A program made the translations under genes and the position numbers. A DNA stretch of 42,158 bases from Candidatus Electryonea clarkiae (lineage in GTDB: Bacteria > Electryoneota > Electryoneia > Electryoneales > Electryoneaceae): contig JAVCCM010000136.1 of assembly GCA_030765455.1 (NCBI GenBank), forward strand, positions 1 to 42,158. Direction: 5' to 3'. Under the pieces are notes generated by a model. It saw only the letters and a list, made by a program, of their open reading frames with translations, was not told where the DNA came from and did not search any database. Shown here one piece after another: positions 18,683 to 27,843 of this stretch (positions are counted from its first letter, which is position 1; each line of letters opens with the position of its first letter).

Positions 18683-18713
18683 AGAAAATCCCTCCATTCG
18701 AGAGGGATTTTCT
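18683..18713 (+). terminator. Strong terminator hairpin
   Basis: AGAAAATCCCTC and GAGAGGGATTTTCT form a 12-bp or longer stem around loop CATTC, A-rich on one side and T-rich on the other, so it could work on either strand. It ends the 17388-18644 gene. Confidence 0.85.
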
Positions 18714-18736
18714 GTATATTATATCTCATAAAGAGT

Positions 18737-18832
18737 CCGTCATTGCGAGGAAGCGAAGCGACGAAGCAATCCCCAATAATATAGAGTTTGCGCGTAATAT
18801 AAGATTGCTTCGCTATGCTCGCAGTGATGGTG
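18737..18832 (+). repeat. REP-like repeat (CGTCATTGCGAGG..GCAATCCCC family), copy 2
   Basis: CGTCATTGCGAGGAAGCGAAGCGACGAAGCAATCCCC at the left and ATTGCTTCGCTATGCTCGCAGTGATGG at the right form an imperfect inverted pair. It reaches into the apparent 5' end of the next gene, supplying an in-frame ATG at 18805. Confidence 0.75.
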
Positions 18833-18849
18833 GAATATCGGAGATAACA

Positions 18850-19476
18850 TTGCCTGAAAAAATATCTGATCACAATATCAACTTAGCCTGTTTCGCCGCT
18901 GCTATAGTGTTACAGCATGACCAGTCTGCCAGGGAAATCCTGGCTGCCTTACGGGATGCGGGAATTGAAAGAGAAGCAGTACGGGAAGCTATCCTCCAGA
19001 CCTACCTTTTTGACGGCTACCCCACTGCTCTTGAGGGGATGATTCTCCTTTCAGAACTCTGGCAGGGCGAACCGGAGCCGGTTGAATCCGGAGATTTCAA
19101 CAATTGGAACGATTGGTATGTGAGAGGTAAAAAATTATATGAACGTATCTATGGTGATGTAGCCGAAACCCTACTGGAACGCGCACATGAAGTCAGTCCG
19201 GAACTGGCGAACTGGATGATTGTTGAGGGTTATGGTAAAGTCCTCTCAAGAAACGTCCTGGATATAAAAACCAGGGAAATCATTATCATCGCAGTGCTGG
19301 TAGTGAAAAACCGTCCACGGCAGTTGCATAGCCATATCAGGGGAGCATTAAGGGTCGGTGTTTCAAAACAGGAACTTCTACAATTATTCGACACTCTTCA
19401 ATCTCGCTTCGACCCACCATCTTTTGAAAATTCTAAATCATTATTACATCAAATTATAAAAGAAATCAGAAATTAG
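18850..19476 (+). CDS. Carboxymuconolactone decarboxylase (CMD)/AhpD-like protein
   Basis: A 208-aa all-helical protein starting at TTG 18850 with GGAG 6 nt upstream. The in-frame ATG at 18805 is inside a repeat (its MLRYARSDGG is repeat-derived). It has two CMD-like halves. The second carries DIKTREIIIIAVLVVKN then QLHSHIRGALRVGVSKQELL, the pattern of gamma-carboxymuconolactone-decarboxylase relatives. The first half (ACFAAAIVLQHDQSAREILA ... GYPTALEGMILLSELWQGEP) looks like a diverged duplicate. The AhpD redox C-x2-C motif is absent, so a peroxidase role is unlikely and the substrate unknown. It is followed at its stop codon by a 7-bp tandem repeat. Confidence 0.78.
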   Translation: MPEKISDHNINLACFAAAIVLQHDQSAREILAALRDAGIEREAVREAILQTYLFDGYPTALEGMILLSELWQGEPEPVESGDFNNWNDWYVRGKKLYERIYGDVAETLLERAHEVSPELANWMIVEGYGKVLSRNVLDIKTREIIIIAVLVVKNRPRQLHSHIRGALRVGVSKQELLQLFDTLQSRFDPPSFENSKSLLHQIIKEIRN

Positions 19477-19512
19477 GAATTAGGAATTAGGAATTAGGAA
19501 TTAGGAATTAGT
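19470..19512 (+). repeat. 7-bp tandem repeat (GAATTAG)n
   Basis: About five to six GAATTAG units begin with the stop codon of the CMD-like gene and run into the intergenic region, decaying to TAGTAGTTAGG. Confidence 0.85.
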
Positions 19513-20105
19513 AGTTAGGAGTTTGGAATTATGAATTGATTGTCATCCAAACTCGTATTTGATAGTCGCCTCAATTTTCCATCTTTGTATTTTGCGTTTT
19601 TGCCCCTTTGCACAGCGTGCCCCGGACAGCTTGATGTCCGGGAAATAATTAATCGATTTGAACCGATCATTATGTTTAAGAAACCACTTTAGAGGTTGTA
19701 AATATAATTTTGTTTTCATCTTTGCGTCTTTGCGTGAAACAATATTTTCAAAAACATTAATAAACCTGGCAACATCAAAACGCCTATGCCATATTGGCAG
19801 GAGCTGGCAGGCTTTTGATTGTTATAATTAGTTAAAAATATTTTCATCTCCTGAAACCAACAAAATTCACACAAATAAAATACCTCCTCATGTCATTCCC
19901 GGGCTTGACCCGGGAATCCAGATTATCGACAACATATTGTTATATCAGTATTAACCTCACCTGAAGAAGTAACTCACTACAATTTACTAATAGAAAAGAG
20001 AGCGCCAGCGATCACATTTATCATAATGGCACAAGCCTTGCTAATTCAAAATGATAGTTACAAATACGTCATAAAAAGATTGAAAAAAACATAAAAGGTT
20101 ACATC
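19477..20105. other. Intergenic region upstream of dnaK with hairpin repeats
   Basis: No gene is seen. It holds the hairpin CCCGGACA-GCTTGA-TGTCCGGG at 19621-19642, a worn CTTTGCG repeat near 19715-19740, and TGTCATTCCCGGG-CTTGA-CCCGGGAATCCA at 19891-19921, related to the element at 30841. No CIRCE inverted repeat precedes dnaK. Confidence 0.6.
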
Positions 20106-22046
20106 ATGGACAAGATAATCGGTATTGATTTAGGCACAACAAATTCAGTTGTCGCCGTCATAGAGGGTGGGGATCCCACAGTAATCCAGAACGCTGAAGG
20201 CGCAAGAACTACTCCGTCAGCAGTCGCATTTACAAAATCGGGAGAACGTCTGGTAGGCGCACCGGCAAAACGTCAGGCGATAACAAACCCCGAAAACACG
20301 ATATATTCGATCAAACGTTTTATGGGTCGTAAGAAGAGTGAAGTCAGCAATGAGATTTCTGAAGTCACCTATGATATTATCACCGGCTCAAACAACCTGG
20401 CACAGGTAAGCGCAGACGGTAAAACATATACTCCGCCAGAGATCAGCGCTATGATCCTGCAGAAAATGAAGCAGGCTGCCGATGATTACCTTGGCTCAAA
20501 GATTACCCGCGCGGTTGTAACAGTGCCTGCCTATTTTAATGATGCCCAGCGTCAGGCGACCAAGGACGCCGGTGAAATTGCCGGGCTGAAAGTCGAGCGG
20601 ATTATCAATGAACCTACCGCGGCGGCACTTGCATACGGACTGGATAAGAAAAAAGATGAAAAAATCGCTGTTTACGACCTCGGTGGCGGGACATTTGATA
20701 TTTCCATCCTCGATATCGGGGACGGTGTTTTTGAGGTAAAATCCACTAATGGCGACACTCACCTCGGTGGTGATGATTTCGACCAGCGTATAATCGAATG
20801 GCTTGCCGATGAGTTCAAGAAAGAAAACGCTATTGACCTGCGTAAGGACAAGATGGCGTTGCAACGGTTGAAAGAAGCGGCGGAAAAGGCAAAGATAGAG
20901 TTATCATCCTCGACGCAGACCCAGATCAATCTTCCTTTTATCACTGCTACCCAGGATGGTCCCAAGCATCTTGACCTTTCGTTATCCCGAGCCAAGTTCG
21001 AGGATATGGTCGAGGACCTGGTTAAACGTTCTATCGATCCCTGCAAAGTTGCACTTAAGGACGCGAAGCTGAAAATTGGCGATATTGACGAAGTAATCCT
21101 TGTCGGTGGATCTACCAGAATCCCGATAATCGAGCAAGAAGTTGAGAAATTCTTTGGCAGAAAACCCCATAAAGGTGTGAATCCGGACGAAGTAGTTGCC
21201 CTCGGCGCAGCAATCCAGGGCGGTATTCTTGCCGGTGACGTGCAGGATGTGGTTCTTCTCGATGTTACCCCGCTCAGCCTTGGTATTGAAACCCTTGGCG
21301 GCGTTATGACACGTCTTATCGAAGCGAACACAACGATTCCGACAAAGAAGACAGAGGTATTTTCAACGGCATCGGACAGCCAGACTACGGTTGACATTCA
21401 TGTGCTCCAGGGTGAACGTCCCATGGCAAACCTGAATAAGTCTATCGGACGTTTCCAGCTTGACGGTATCCCCCCGGCGCCTCGTGGGATTCCCCAGGTC
21501 GAGGTATCATTCGATATCGACGCCAACGGTATTCTGTCGGTGAGCGCAAAGGACAAGTCAACCGGAAAAGAACAGAGTATCAAGATCGAAGCCTCCTCGG
21601 GTATGACCAAGGAAGAAATCGAGCGGATGAAAGAAGAAGCCAAGCAGCATGCAGATGAAGATAAAAAACACCGTGAAGAAGTTGACACCCGTAACGAAGC
21701 CGACGCGCGCATGCACCAGTCACGTAAACAAATGGAAGAACTGAAAGAACAAATCGAGCCCGATGACCAGGCAAAACTCGAAGCTGCCATCCAGCGTGTC
21801 GAAGAAGCCCTCAAGGGAACGGATATAGCAGACATCAAAGCCGCTGACGAAGATTTAGCCAAGGTCTGGAGTGACGTAGGAACAAGAATTCACCAGGCAG
21901 CCCCAGACCCCGGAGCAGGAGCAGAAGGCGGTCCGGAAGCCGATGTAGGCGAGGCAGGAGGTGAAGCAGGCGGAGATTCACCCGAAGAACCCGACGTCGA
22001 AACCGCCGATTACGAGGTAATAGACGATGAAGAGGACAAAAAGTAG
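20106..22046 (+). CDS. dnaK: Molecular chaperone DnaK (Hsp70)
   Basis: A 646-aa full-length Hsp70. The three ATPase signatures are present: [10 protein letters not shown] at the N-terminus, the phosphate-2 motif [17 protein letters not shown] near residue 190, and [17 protein letters not shown] near 335. A substrate-binding beta domain ([20 protein letters not shown]) and helical lid follow, then a Gly/Ala/Glu-rich linker and an acidic end ([11 protein letters not shown]) like other DnaK tails. It refolds and protects cytosolic proteins with DnaJ and GrpE, neither of which is in the window, so this is a lone dnaK. AAAGG lies 7 nt before the ATG. No CIRCE operator was seen upstream, so HrcA control is not evident. 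Confidence 0.98.
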   Translation: MDKIIGIDLGTTNSVVAVIEGGDPTVIQNAEGARTTPSAVAFTKSGERLVGAPAKRQAITNPENTIYSIKRFMGRKKSEVSNEISEVTYDIITGSNNLAQVSADGKTYTPPEISAMILQKMKQAADDYLGSKITRAVVTVPAYFNDAQRQATKDAGEIAGLKVERIINEPTAAALAYGLDKKKDEKIAVYDLGGGTFDISILDIGDGVFEVKSTNGDTHLGGDDFDQRIIEWLADEFKKENAIDLRKDKMALQRLKEAAEKAKIELSSSTQTQINLPFITATQDGPKHLDLSLSRAKFEDMVEDLVKRSIDPCKVALKDAKLKIGDIDEVILVGGSTRIPIIEQEVEKFFGRKPHKGVNPDEVVALGAAIQGGILAGDVQDVVLLDVTPLSLGIETLGGVMTRLIEANTTIPTKKTEVFSTASDSQTTVDIHVLQGERPMANLNKSIGRFQLDGIPPAPRGIPQVEVSFDIDANGILSVSAKDKSTGKEQSIKIEASSGMTKEEIERMKEEAKQHADEDKKHREEVDTRNEADARMHQSRKQMEELKEQIEPDDQAKLEAAIQRVEEALKGTDIADIKAADEDLAKVWSDVGTRIHQAAPDPGAGAEGGPEADVGEAGGEAGGDSPEEPDVETADYEVIDDEEDKK

Positions 22047-22067
22047 CCCGGATGGCTTGCATCCGGG
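22047..22067 (+). terminator. Hairpin immediately after dnaK
   Basis: CCCGGATG-GCTTG-CATCCGGG forms a perfect 8-bp stem directly after the stop codon, but without a T run. It resembles the hairpin at 19621-19642 in front of dnaK, so it may be a dispersed repeat used as a terminator. A second hairpin CGCCAG..CTGGCG at 22162-22185 is followed by TGTTTT. Confidence 0.5.
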
Positions 22068-22217
22068 GATATCCGGGAGCGCATCCGTAAACAAGTTTTT
22101 CGCTCAGTTAATGCAACAGATTGCCGCTTTTAAAGCAGGCATGATTTAATATAAATCCGCGCCAGTGGGATGTCCTGCTGGCGTGTTTTACTTTTAAGAT
22201 AATACAGGGGTAGTATT

Positions 22218-25200
22218 GTGAAAAGATTCGATTGGAAACGGTTCTGGCATTCTCGTGAAATATCGCCTTTTCTAACTTCAGAAGGATATCTACATGATCC
22301 TGAGACCGATGTTCTTTATACAATGGGTAAAGCATATAAACAGTTAGAGGAGCTTGAAAACTTTCCCTGCTTAGTACTTCTTGGTGAACCAGGCACAGGA
22401 AAAACTGATAATATTAAGGATTATTATGGAGGTAAATCTGAAGAAAACATAATTTACCACGAGTTTAATGCATTCAGTTCAGAAATTGGCTTTAAGGAAG
22501 AAGTGTTTGACGATCCAAAATTTTTAGAATGGGAATATAGTTCCAAACCTTTAACTCTAATTCTTGATGGTTTGGACGATGGATTAATAGTACAACCAAA
22601 CATTGCTAATTATCTTGCCTTACAAATAAAAAAATACCAAACCAATCTTCCAAACTTATCCATGATAATTTCTTGCAGAACATCAGTTTGGCCTCAACTC
22701 CTTGAAAAGAATCTTATTGATCTATACTCAGAGCAAAATGTTAAAGTCTATAAATTAGCTATGTTACGACACGAAGATGTCAAATATGCTGCTGAACAAA
22801 CTGGTATAGAAGATGTCGCAGATTTTATGTACTGGATTTACCAAATGGAACTGATTCCATTTGCGTGCAATCCTACTACCTTAGAATTCGTATTGGAATC
22901 ATACAAAAACAAGAATTTATTAAAAGATAATTGGGCTCTTTATTCTCAAGGGTGTCATACTTTAATTCAAAAACCTGAGAATGATAAAATTGTTTCATCT
23001 ATCTATAAACACAGTGGTTTGCACTCAATCGTTAAATCATGCTGCAAAATTGCAGCTCATACTTTATTATCAGATAGGACTCAGATAGATATAGGCATTC
23101 CAGAGGAATCGAGCGAGAAATCAAGCAATCTGGCTGATATCATGATTCCTTCAAATGAATTCGAAGACTTTTTTCTCTCTGAAAATCTAATAATGGATGC
23201 TCTAAAAACCAGTTTATTCCGTCCGATAAACAGTTCTAATATTACTTATATATGGAATAATGCTGCACTCAAAGAATTTCTTGCAGCCTACTATCTTGAA
23301 TCTTTTAATTTGTTAGATGATCAGATTGATAATCTTTTCTTTACAGTTGTAGATGATGAAAAGCGGGTATATCAGCAGCTTTCAAATGTGGCAACGTGGT
23401 TAAGCCAGAAAAATGAGTATCTATTTAAACAACTGCTCGATTACTCTCCAAATTTACTTCTTGGACCACAGGCGAAACATTATGACGAGAAAACTTCTAC
23501 GAAGATTATTAAGAGATTACTTGATTTGGTAGAGAATGAAAAACTTGGCTTTAGCGACATTGGAAATTCTGATTTATCTTTTTCAAATACTTTAGAACTG
23601 AGAGACGCAATTCTACCTTATTTGGATGGTTCAGAGCAAAAGCCATTGGTTAAAATTATTGCAATAAAAATCATTCATGAAAGTGAAATCAAAGAACACA
23701 ATCATGTTTTACGCAATATTGCAATGAATGAAGAAGAAGATTATAACGTAAGGGGATACGCGACAAGAGCAATTGCATATAATGGTGACGCTGGTGATGC
23801 ACTTAAAATTAAACCTTTGATCGAACTTGATGATAATGATGATGAAGAATTAAAGGGATACTCTTTGCAAGCACTGTTAAACACAGGAGAAATTTCTTTC
23901 CTTGATGCACTTGATTTAATTAATCCTCCAAAGAAAGATAATTTTCTTGGGGCTTATAGATACTTCATTGAATACGAGCTCGCGTCAAGTTTACTTCCAG
24001 AAGAATTGCCTGATTCTTTAGATTGGGTTCTTCGCTTACAACCAAAATATAAATTGAATCACTCTTATGAAGTCCTGTCAGAGAAAATTACGGAAAAAGC
24101 ATGGGAAAATTTAAACTCAGAAAAAGTCTTTGAAAAATTCTTAAAACTTATCATCAAATACCTTAAAAATCATGAACGGATAATTATAGAAGGAATTGGA
24201 AAAAATAAAAAGAATCCATTACATCAGGACAAAGAAAAACGCCATAGAATTTTGAAAACATTATTAATAGATTTACTACCTTTAGAGAAAAAATATATAA
24301 ATTTAGATAGTAATTTATTGGGAGTGTCATTCGAAGAAGACTTTGAGTATCTCCTATCTTTATTAGATAAAACTGACGACTCTAAAATAAAACATAAGAT
24401 TCTTATCTTAATAAGATCGATAACCTATTACGATAATACAAAACATACTGAAATCGTAATTAAAAAATCCAAAAACAATCCCTTACTAGCTGAAGCCTTC
24501 GACTTACATAACAATCCCTGGATTTTGGAATCTGAAGAAGCTATAGAAAGAAAAGAGGAATATTACGAGCACCATCAACAAAGAGAAAAACCTCGAAAAA
24601 CACTTGAGCCACCACCTCATGAACGAGTCATTAACGCAATAACTCAAAGTGAAAAAGATATAAATCTTTGGCCCTCTGTTGTGCTTGAATTAACATTGAA
24701 AAAATACAGTACTCACTATGAAAGCATTTTTCATGTTGATATTAGCAGATTCCCGGGTTGGGAAGAAGCAGATGACCAGACAAAAGAAAAGATATATGAT
24801 TTGGCCGAACTTGCACTGCAAGATGCTGTCACAATAATTGGTGATTGGTCAGAAAGAAGTAGTATTAATAACCGTCATTATTCTGTTTTGCAAGCTCTTC
24901 ACCTAATTGTCAGTAAAAAGAGTGATGTCTCCATTAATCTAAATCCGAAAGAATGGATTCCCATTTTACCCGTACTGCTCTGGGGAGGGACAAAGCAAGA
25001 TGCAGATCTCGAAATCCTTAAGAAGCTTTATCTACTAGCAAATAAACAAGCTCCAAAAGAATTTCGTCAGGCTATAATTGAAAAAATTAAAGAGGAAGAT
25101 ACTCAGAGTCAGTACATATTTATATTAAACGATATAAGGAAATTACTTGGTAATCGGATTCAGCAGTTTGAAAGCAAAGAATTGTATGATGACATGCTGC

Positions 25201-26507
25201 AACTATTAAAAACTAATACTCTAAGTACAAAATCGACAGAAAAGCTCTTGACATATCTATTTGAAAATAATTATGAGGAATCAGTAAAATTTGCATATCA
25301 ACTCATCGAAGGAGCAATAAGAAAAAATCGAGATCGAGACATAGCAATCAGTGCAGCAAGTGCATTCATGAGTACTGGAATCGATCATGCCGGATGGAAA
25401 GTAATTTGGCCCAAAATTCAAAAAGCAAAGAAATTTGGTAAAAGATTAATTTATCACTATTCATATGATCATCATATAAAAGGAGCCATTGAACTTTCAA
25501 ATATTTTAACTTCACAAGAAATGGCTAAATTGTATGTATGGATGACCTCAAAAGGAATCTTTCCACCATCAGAAGATATTGAATTTCCTGGTGGCACAGT
25601 TAGTTCCGATGAAACAGCAAAAGATTTCAGAGGGAAATTACTAGAATACCTTGTCCAAGATGGTGAAGTTAAATGGCTTCAATTTATAAGAGAAAGACGA
25701 CCAGAGATTAAATATTTGGCAGCTCAGATTATCCGTGCAAAGAAAATAAAAACCTCTCAAAATTGGATACCTCATTCAACGAATAATATCATGGATATTC
25801 CGGATGACATACAGAGTAGTCATGATAAAAAACCTATATCTATAGAAAATATAGAAATCAAAATACCATCAGAAAAAAATATTTACCATCCAGAGATTGA
25901 TAAGTCATTAGATAAGAAAACTACTCCGTGTGCATTAACAAAATGGGCAGGAAATGAAAAATCAAATCTTGCCATCGCCTATACAGATATTGTTGGATAT
26001 ACAAAACTATGCAAAGATCTTGGCGATGAAGAAATGAGCGTTATTCGAAAGAAACATTTTAGACAAGGCGAGGAATTAGCTGATAAGAATAATGGTTATA
26101 AAATAAAAGATGGTGGTGATAGCTTTCTTTGCGTATTCCATACGGTTTGCGATGCACTGGACTATATTATTGAGTTCTATAAGTCAACGGGAGATCCCCG
26201 TATTCAAATCAGAGGCAGTGTTCATACAGGTCTAGTCGAAATAGCAAACAATGATATTTATGGTACTCCTATGAATTATTCTGCTCGTATTCACGAGACA
26301 ATAAAAAAGTACGCAGCAAAAGCTGAAATTTGGATAAGTGCTCGAGCTAAAGAAGATTTAGATAGTTGGCAAGCTAAACATCAAAAAAATATTATTTGGG
26401 TTGAACATTCTGATATTACTTCAAGGGATTTTCCAGAAAAACAAACTTTGTTTTCCTTTCAAGGTTTCAGAGAAGAAAAGAAACAACAGACATCTCTTAA
26501 TAAATGA
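22218..26507 (+). CDS. NACHT/STAND-type NTPase - helical solenoid - class III nucleotidyl cyclase fusion (candidate immune sensor)
   Basis: A 1429-aa protein starting at GTG with AGGGG 7 nt upstream. Residues 56-63 (GEPGTGKT) are Walker A, D117 to D121 (LILDGLDDG) are a Walker B of NACHT type, and SCRTSVWP (R154) is the sensor strand. Residues about 430-1190 are helical, HEAT-like. Residues about 1250-1425 are a class III cyclase: metal ligands D1257 (YTDIVGYT) and D1301 (DGGDSFLCVF), base-contact K1297 and D1346 (DIYG), N1353 and R1357 (N-x3-R). All expected catalytic positions are filled with adenylate-cyclase-type residues. There is no membrane segment. It is visibly A+T-richer than dnaK and followed by toxin-antitoxin remnants. 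Domains are seen; a defence role and ligand-triggered oligomerisation are inferred. Confidence 0.85.
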   Translation: MKRFDWKRFWHSREISPFLTSEGYLHDPETDVLYTMGKAYKQLEELENFPCLVLLGEPGTGKTDNIKDYYGGKSEENIIYHEFNAFSSEIGFKEEVFDDPKFLEWEYSSKPLTLILDGLDDGLIVQPNIANYLALQIKKYQTNLPNLSMIISCRTSVWPQLLEKNLIDLYSEQNVKVYKLAMLRHEDVKYAAEQTGIEDVADFMYWIYQMELIPFACNPTTLEFVLESYKNKNLLKDNWALYSQGCHTLIQKPENDKIVSSIYKHSGLHSIVKSCCKIAAHTLLSDRTQIDIGIPEESSEKSSNLADIMIPSNEFEDFFLSENLIMDALKTSLFRPINSSNITYIWNNAALKEFLAAYYLESFNLLDDQIDNLFFTVVDDEKRVYQQLSNVATWLSQKNEYLFKQLLDYSPNLLLGPQAKHYDEKTSTKIIKRLLDLVENEKLGFSDIGNSDLSFSNTLELRDAILPYLDGSEQKPLVKIIAIKIIHESEIKEHNHVLRNIAMNEEEDYNVRGYATRAIAYNGDAGDALKIKPLIELDDNDDEELKGYSLQALLNTGEISFLDALDLINPPKKDNFLGAYRYFIEYELASSLLPEELPDSLDWVLRLQPKYKLNHSYEVLSEKITEKAWENLNSEKVFEKFLKLIIKYLKNHERIIIEGIGKNKKNPLHQDKEKRHRILKTLLIDLLPLEKKYINLDSNLLGVSFEEDFEYLLSLLDKTDDSKIKHKILILIRSITYYDNTKHTEIVIKKSKNNPLLAEAFDLHNNPWILESEEAIERKEEYYEHHQQREKPRKTLEPPPHERVINAITQSEKDINLWPSVVLELTLKKYSTHYESIFHVDISRFPGWEEADDQTKEKIYDLAELALQDAVTIIGDWSERSSINNRHYSVLQALHLIVSKKSDVSINLNPKEWIPILPVLLWGGTKQDADLEILKKLYLLANKQAPKEFRQAIIEKIKEEDTQSQYIFILNDIRKLLGNRIQQFESKELYDDMLQLLKTNTLSTKSTEKLLTYLFENNYEESVKFAYQLIEGAIRKNRDRDIAISAASAFMSTGIDHAGWKVIWPKIQKAKKFGKRLIYHYSYDHHIKGAIELSNILTSQEMAKLYVWMTSKGIFPPSEDIEFPGGTVSSDETAKDFRGKLLEYLVQDGEVKWLQFIRERRPEIKYLAAQIIRAKKIKTSQNWIPHSTNNIMDIPDDIQSSHDKKPISIENIEIKIPSEKNIYHPEIDKSLDKKTTPCALTKWAGNEKSNLAIAYTDIVGYTKLCKDLGDEEMSVIRKKHFRQGEELADKNNGYKIKDGGDSFLCVFHTVCDALDYIIEFYKSTGDPRIQIRGSVHTGLVEIANNDIYGTPMNYSARIHETIKKYAAKAEIWISARAKEDLDSWQAKHQKNIIWVEHSDITSRDFPEKQTLFSFQGFREEKKQQTSLNK

Positions 26508-26529
26508 TTGCTTTTTAGATACTCTACTG

Positions 26530-26631
26530 ATGGATAAACGTAACAGATCAGCTATAACCGATACCAACCTTTTCTTCGTCACCACAACTTTGAAAGATTG
26601 GCGACCACTTTTTGCGGAATCAAGGATTTAA
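26530..26631 (+). pseudogene. N-terminal scrap of an IS200/REP-type (Y1) transposase
   Basis: A 33-codon frame containing ITDTNLFFVTTTLKDWRPLF, the kind of first beta-strand segment that opens REP-associated Y1 transposases. Copy B has the same stretch with a stop (near 27975-28083). No HUH catalytic motif follows, so it is a fragment. The assignment is from recall of the family pattern. Confidence 0.4.
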
Positions 26632-26694
26632 TAGTCTTGCAGCATTGAAAATTCACAGCAAGACTTCGAACCGGGAGAGGATGGAGATCGAAAT

Positions 26695-26721
26695 CTGTCA
26701 GCCGAGGGCGACTTACAGCAC
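26695..26721 (+). mobile_element. 27-bp palindromic insertion in HicB copy A, site 1
   Basis: CTGTCAG-CCGAGGGCGA-CTTACAG-CAC form. The same sequence is at 26821-26847, 28144-28170 and 28270-28296, always inside a HicB relic. Confidence 0.7.
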
Positions 26722-26820
26722 AGCTCGAAATAAGGCGGAGGTTATATCGTCCGTGTCCCAGCCTTGAACGACTTGACTACAGAAGGTGATACGCTGATGG
26801 CTTTTGCACCGCAACGATGA

Positions 26821-26847
26821 CTGTCAGCCGAGGGCGACTAACAGCAC
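26821..26847 (+). mobile_element. 27-bp palindromic insertion in HicB copy A, site 2
   Basis: CTGTCAG-CCGAGGGCGA-CTAACAG-CAC form, 126 bp after the first insertion; copy B has the same spacing. Confidence 0.7.
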
Positions 26848-26996
26848 ATCTAATGCTATACGTGGATATCTTGAAGCGTTGGTCAAAAGAAATTGGGATA
26901 TTCCGGAAGAATCGGAAAACTTCAAAACATTCGTAAAAGACATAACCGTAACGATATAAATGATTTCTTTCGATTCACAGTCCAGTATATTCTTCA

Positions 26997-27100
26997 ACCG
27001 CAGAGAACGCAAAGTAAGCGCAGAGGTCACCAAGCAAATCCTCTCTTAGTGTTCTTTGCGAATTCTTCGGGTACTTCGTGGTTTTTCTTTTTACTGCGGG
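26997..27100 (+). repeat. ACCGC..GAACGCAAAG family repeat, copy 2
   Basis: Begins ACCGCAGAGAACGCAAAG and ends GTGGTTTTTCTTTTTACTGCGG; ends are roughly complementary. It closes direct-repeat copy A. From 27101 to 27253 nothing further is recognised. Confidence 0.75.
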
Positions 27101-27253
27101 GTAATTCACCAGGCTGTCTCTGCAATCGCACTTTACTGCACCGCTTCTTATTTTACGAAACCGCATAATCGTGAAATAAGCGAGAAAGTTGTTTCAAAAC
27201 GTAAAATAAAGCCATTTCTGTATGCTGTCGGTTACCCCTTCAATTTCAACTAT

Positions 27254-27610
27254 TTATTGCAATTTACTTCTAATCCTTATCATACCAGGGGAAACTACCG
27301 TAAAAGATTGGATTAATTCATTGGCGTGTTCTTTTACCGTCAAGGATACGATTTCAGCTTTACGAAGGTTGGATAATCCAGCTAAACGTAACAGCAAAAC
27401 ACCTTGTGCTGTTCTGCGTTGAAGGAATATTAGTTCGCCAAAATCCTTATCGGAAGTAATGAGTAATGCTGATTCTTTATTTGCAATATCGAGTACTGCA
27501 TCATCCGAAATTGAGGGAGCCATTTCAGCGACATACATAACTTGGTTCCCATCGAGCCTTAATCTATCAACGATAGCTTTATCGACTCCTTCGTCTGCCA
27601 GGATTTTCAA
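27254..27610 (-). CDS. DUF5615 PIN-like protein (putative toxin)
   Basis: A 118-aa small alpha/beta protein of the DUF5615 PIN-like family: the opening MKILADEGVD supplies the first acidic residues (D6, E7), SDDAVLDIAN the middle acid, and LLITSDKDFGELI the last acidic cluster of a PIN-type nuclease centre. Family members are usually paired with a DUF433 gene as a toxin-antitoxin-like module, with the PIN-like protein the presumed RNase. It starts with TTG, overlapping the stop of the DUF433 gene by 4 nt (TTGA), so the two are translationally coupled. Intact, although both flanks are decayed repeats. Confidence 0.85.
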   Translation of the reverse strand: MKILADEGVDKAIVDRLRLDGNQVMYVAEMAPSISDDAVLDIANKESALLITSDKDFGELIFLQRRTAQGVLLLRLAGLSNLRKAEIVSLTVKEHANELIQSFTVVSPGMIRIRSKLQ

Positions 27611-27843
27611 GCTGAGTCCTGAAGCACCGGATACAGGACATCAGAATGCAACGCTTCTGCCGCGAACTTCAATGCCGCCTGGATTGATTCCCTGGTCAGT
27701 CGAGGATGGGAATCAAGAATTTGCTCAATTGCCTCTCCGCCGGCGAATTTTTCAAGGATAGAAACAACTGTTATCCTCGTACCGGCAATTACCGGCTTTC
27801 CCATCATCATAGCAGGGTCTGAAATTATTAGTTCGTTTTGCAT
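27607..27843 (-). CDS. DUF433 protein (putative antitoxin)
   Basis: A 78-aa DUF433-family protein with the typical opening PAMMMGKPVIAGTRITVVSI (conserved GKPVI-x-GTRI) and a helical DNA-binding-like middle (EKFAGGEAIEQILDSHPRLT) followed by IQAALKFAAEAL. In this family the small protein is thought to bind DNA and neutralise the PIN-like partner encoded next. It is first in a two-gene operon with the DUF5615 gene, overlapping it by 4 nt. ATG start, with AAGAG upstream. Confidence 0.88.
   Translation of the reverse strand: MQNELIISDPAMMMGKPVIAGTRITVVSILEKFAGGEAIEQILDSHPRLTRESIQAALKFAAEALHSDVLYPVLQDSA

Larger units (their letters stand above)
26637..26959 (+). pseudogene. Degenerate HicB-type antitoxin, copy A (interrupted twice)
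   Basis: HicB-like pieces can be read around two insertions: FEPGEDGD, then GGYIVRVPALNDLTTEGDTL, then NAIRGYLEALVKRNWDIPEE and KDITVTI before a TAA. These match the HicB order (EPGEDGG-Y-V-x-VPALPG...GDT...A..AI..YLE.L...G..IP). Palindromic insertions at 26695-26721 and 26821-26847 bring stops and frame changes, and the start ATG has become TTG. No hicA toxin gene was found beside it. Confidence 0.75.
26511..27100 (+). repeat. ~590-bp direct repeat, copy A
   Basis: Collinear with copy B at 27960-28546 with scattered substitutions. Each copy holds, in order, a transposase scrap, a degenerate HicB gene with two 27-bp palindrome insertions, and the start of an ACCGC-family repeat. Copy A starts only a few bases after the stop of the NTPase-cyclase gene. 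Confidence 0.9.

Noticed and set aside
19900..20105. CIRCE operator upstream of dnaK
   Set aside because: The TTAGCACTC-N9-GAGTGCTAA pattern was looked for and not found.
20759..21397. 212-codon frame antisense to dnaK
   Set aside because: A shadow of the strongly biased dnaK codons, Ser/Arg-rich with no recognisable domain.
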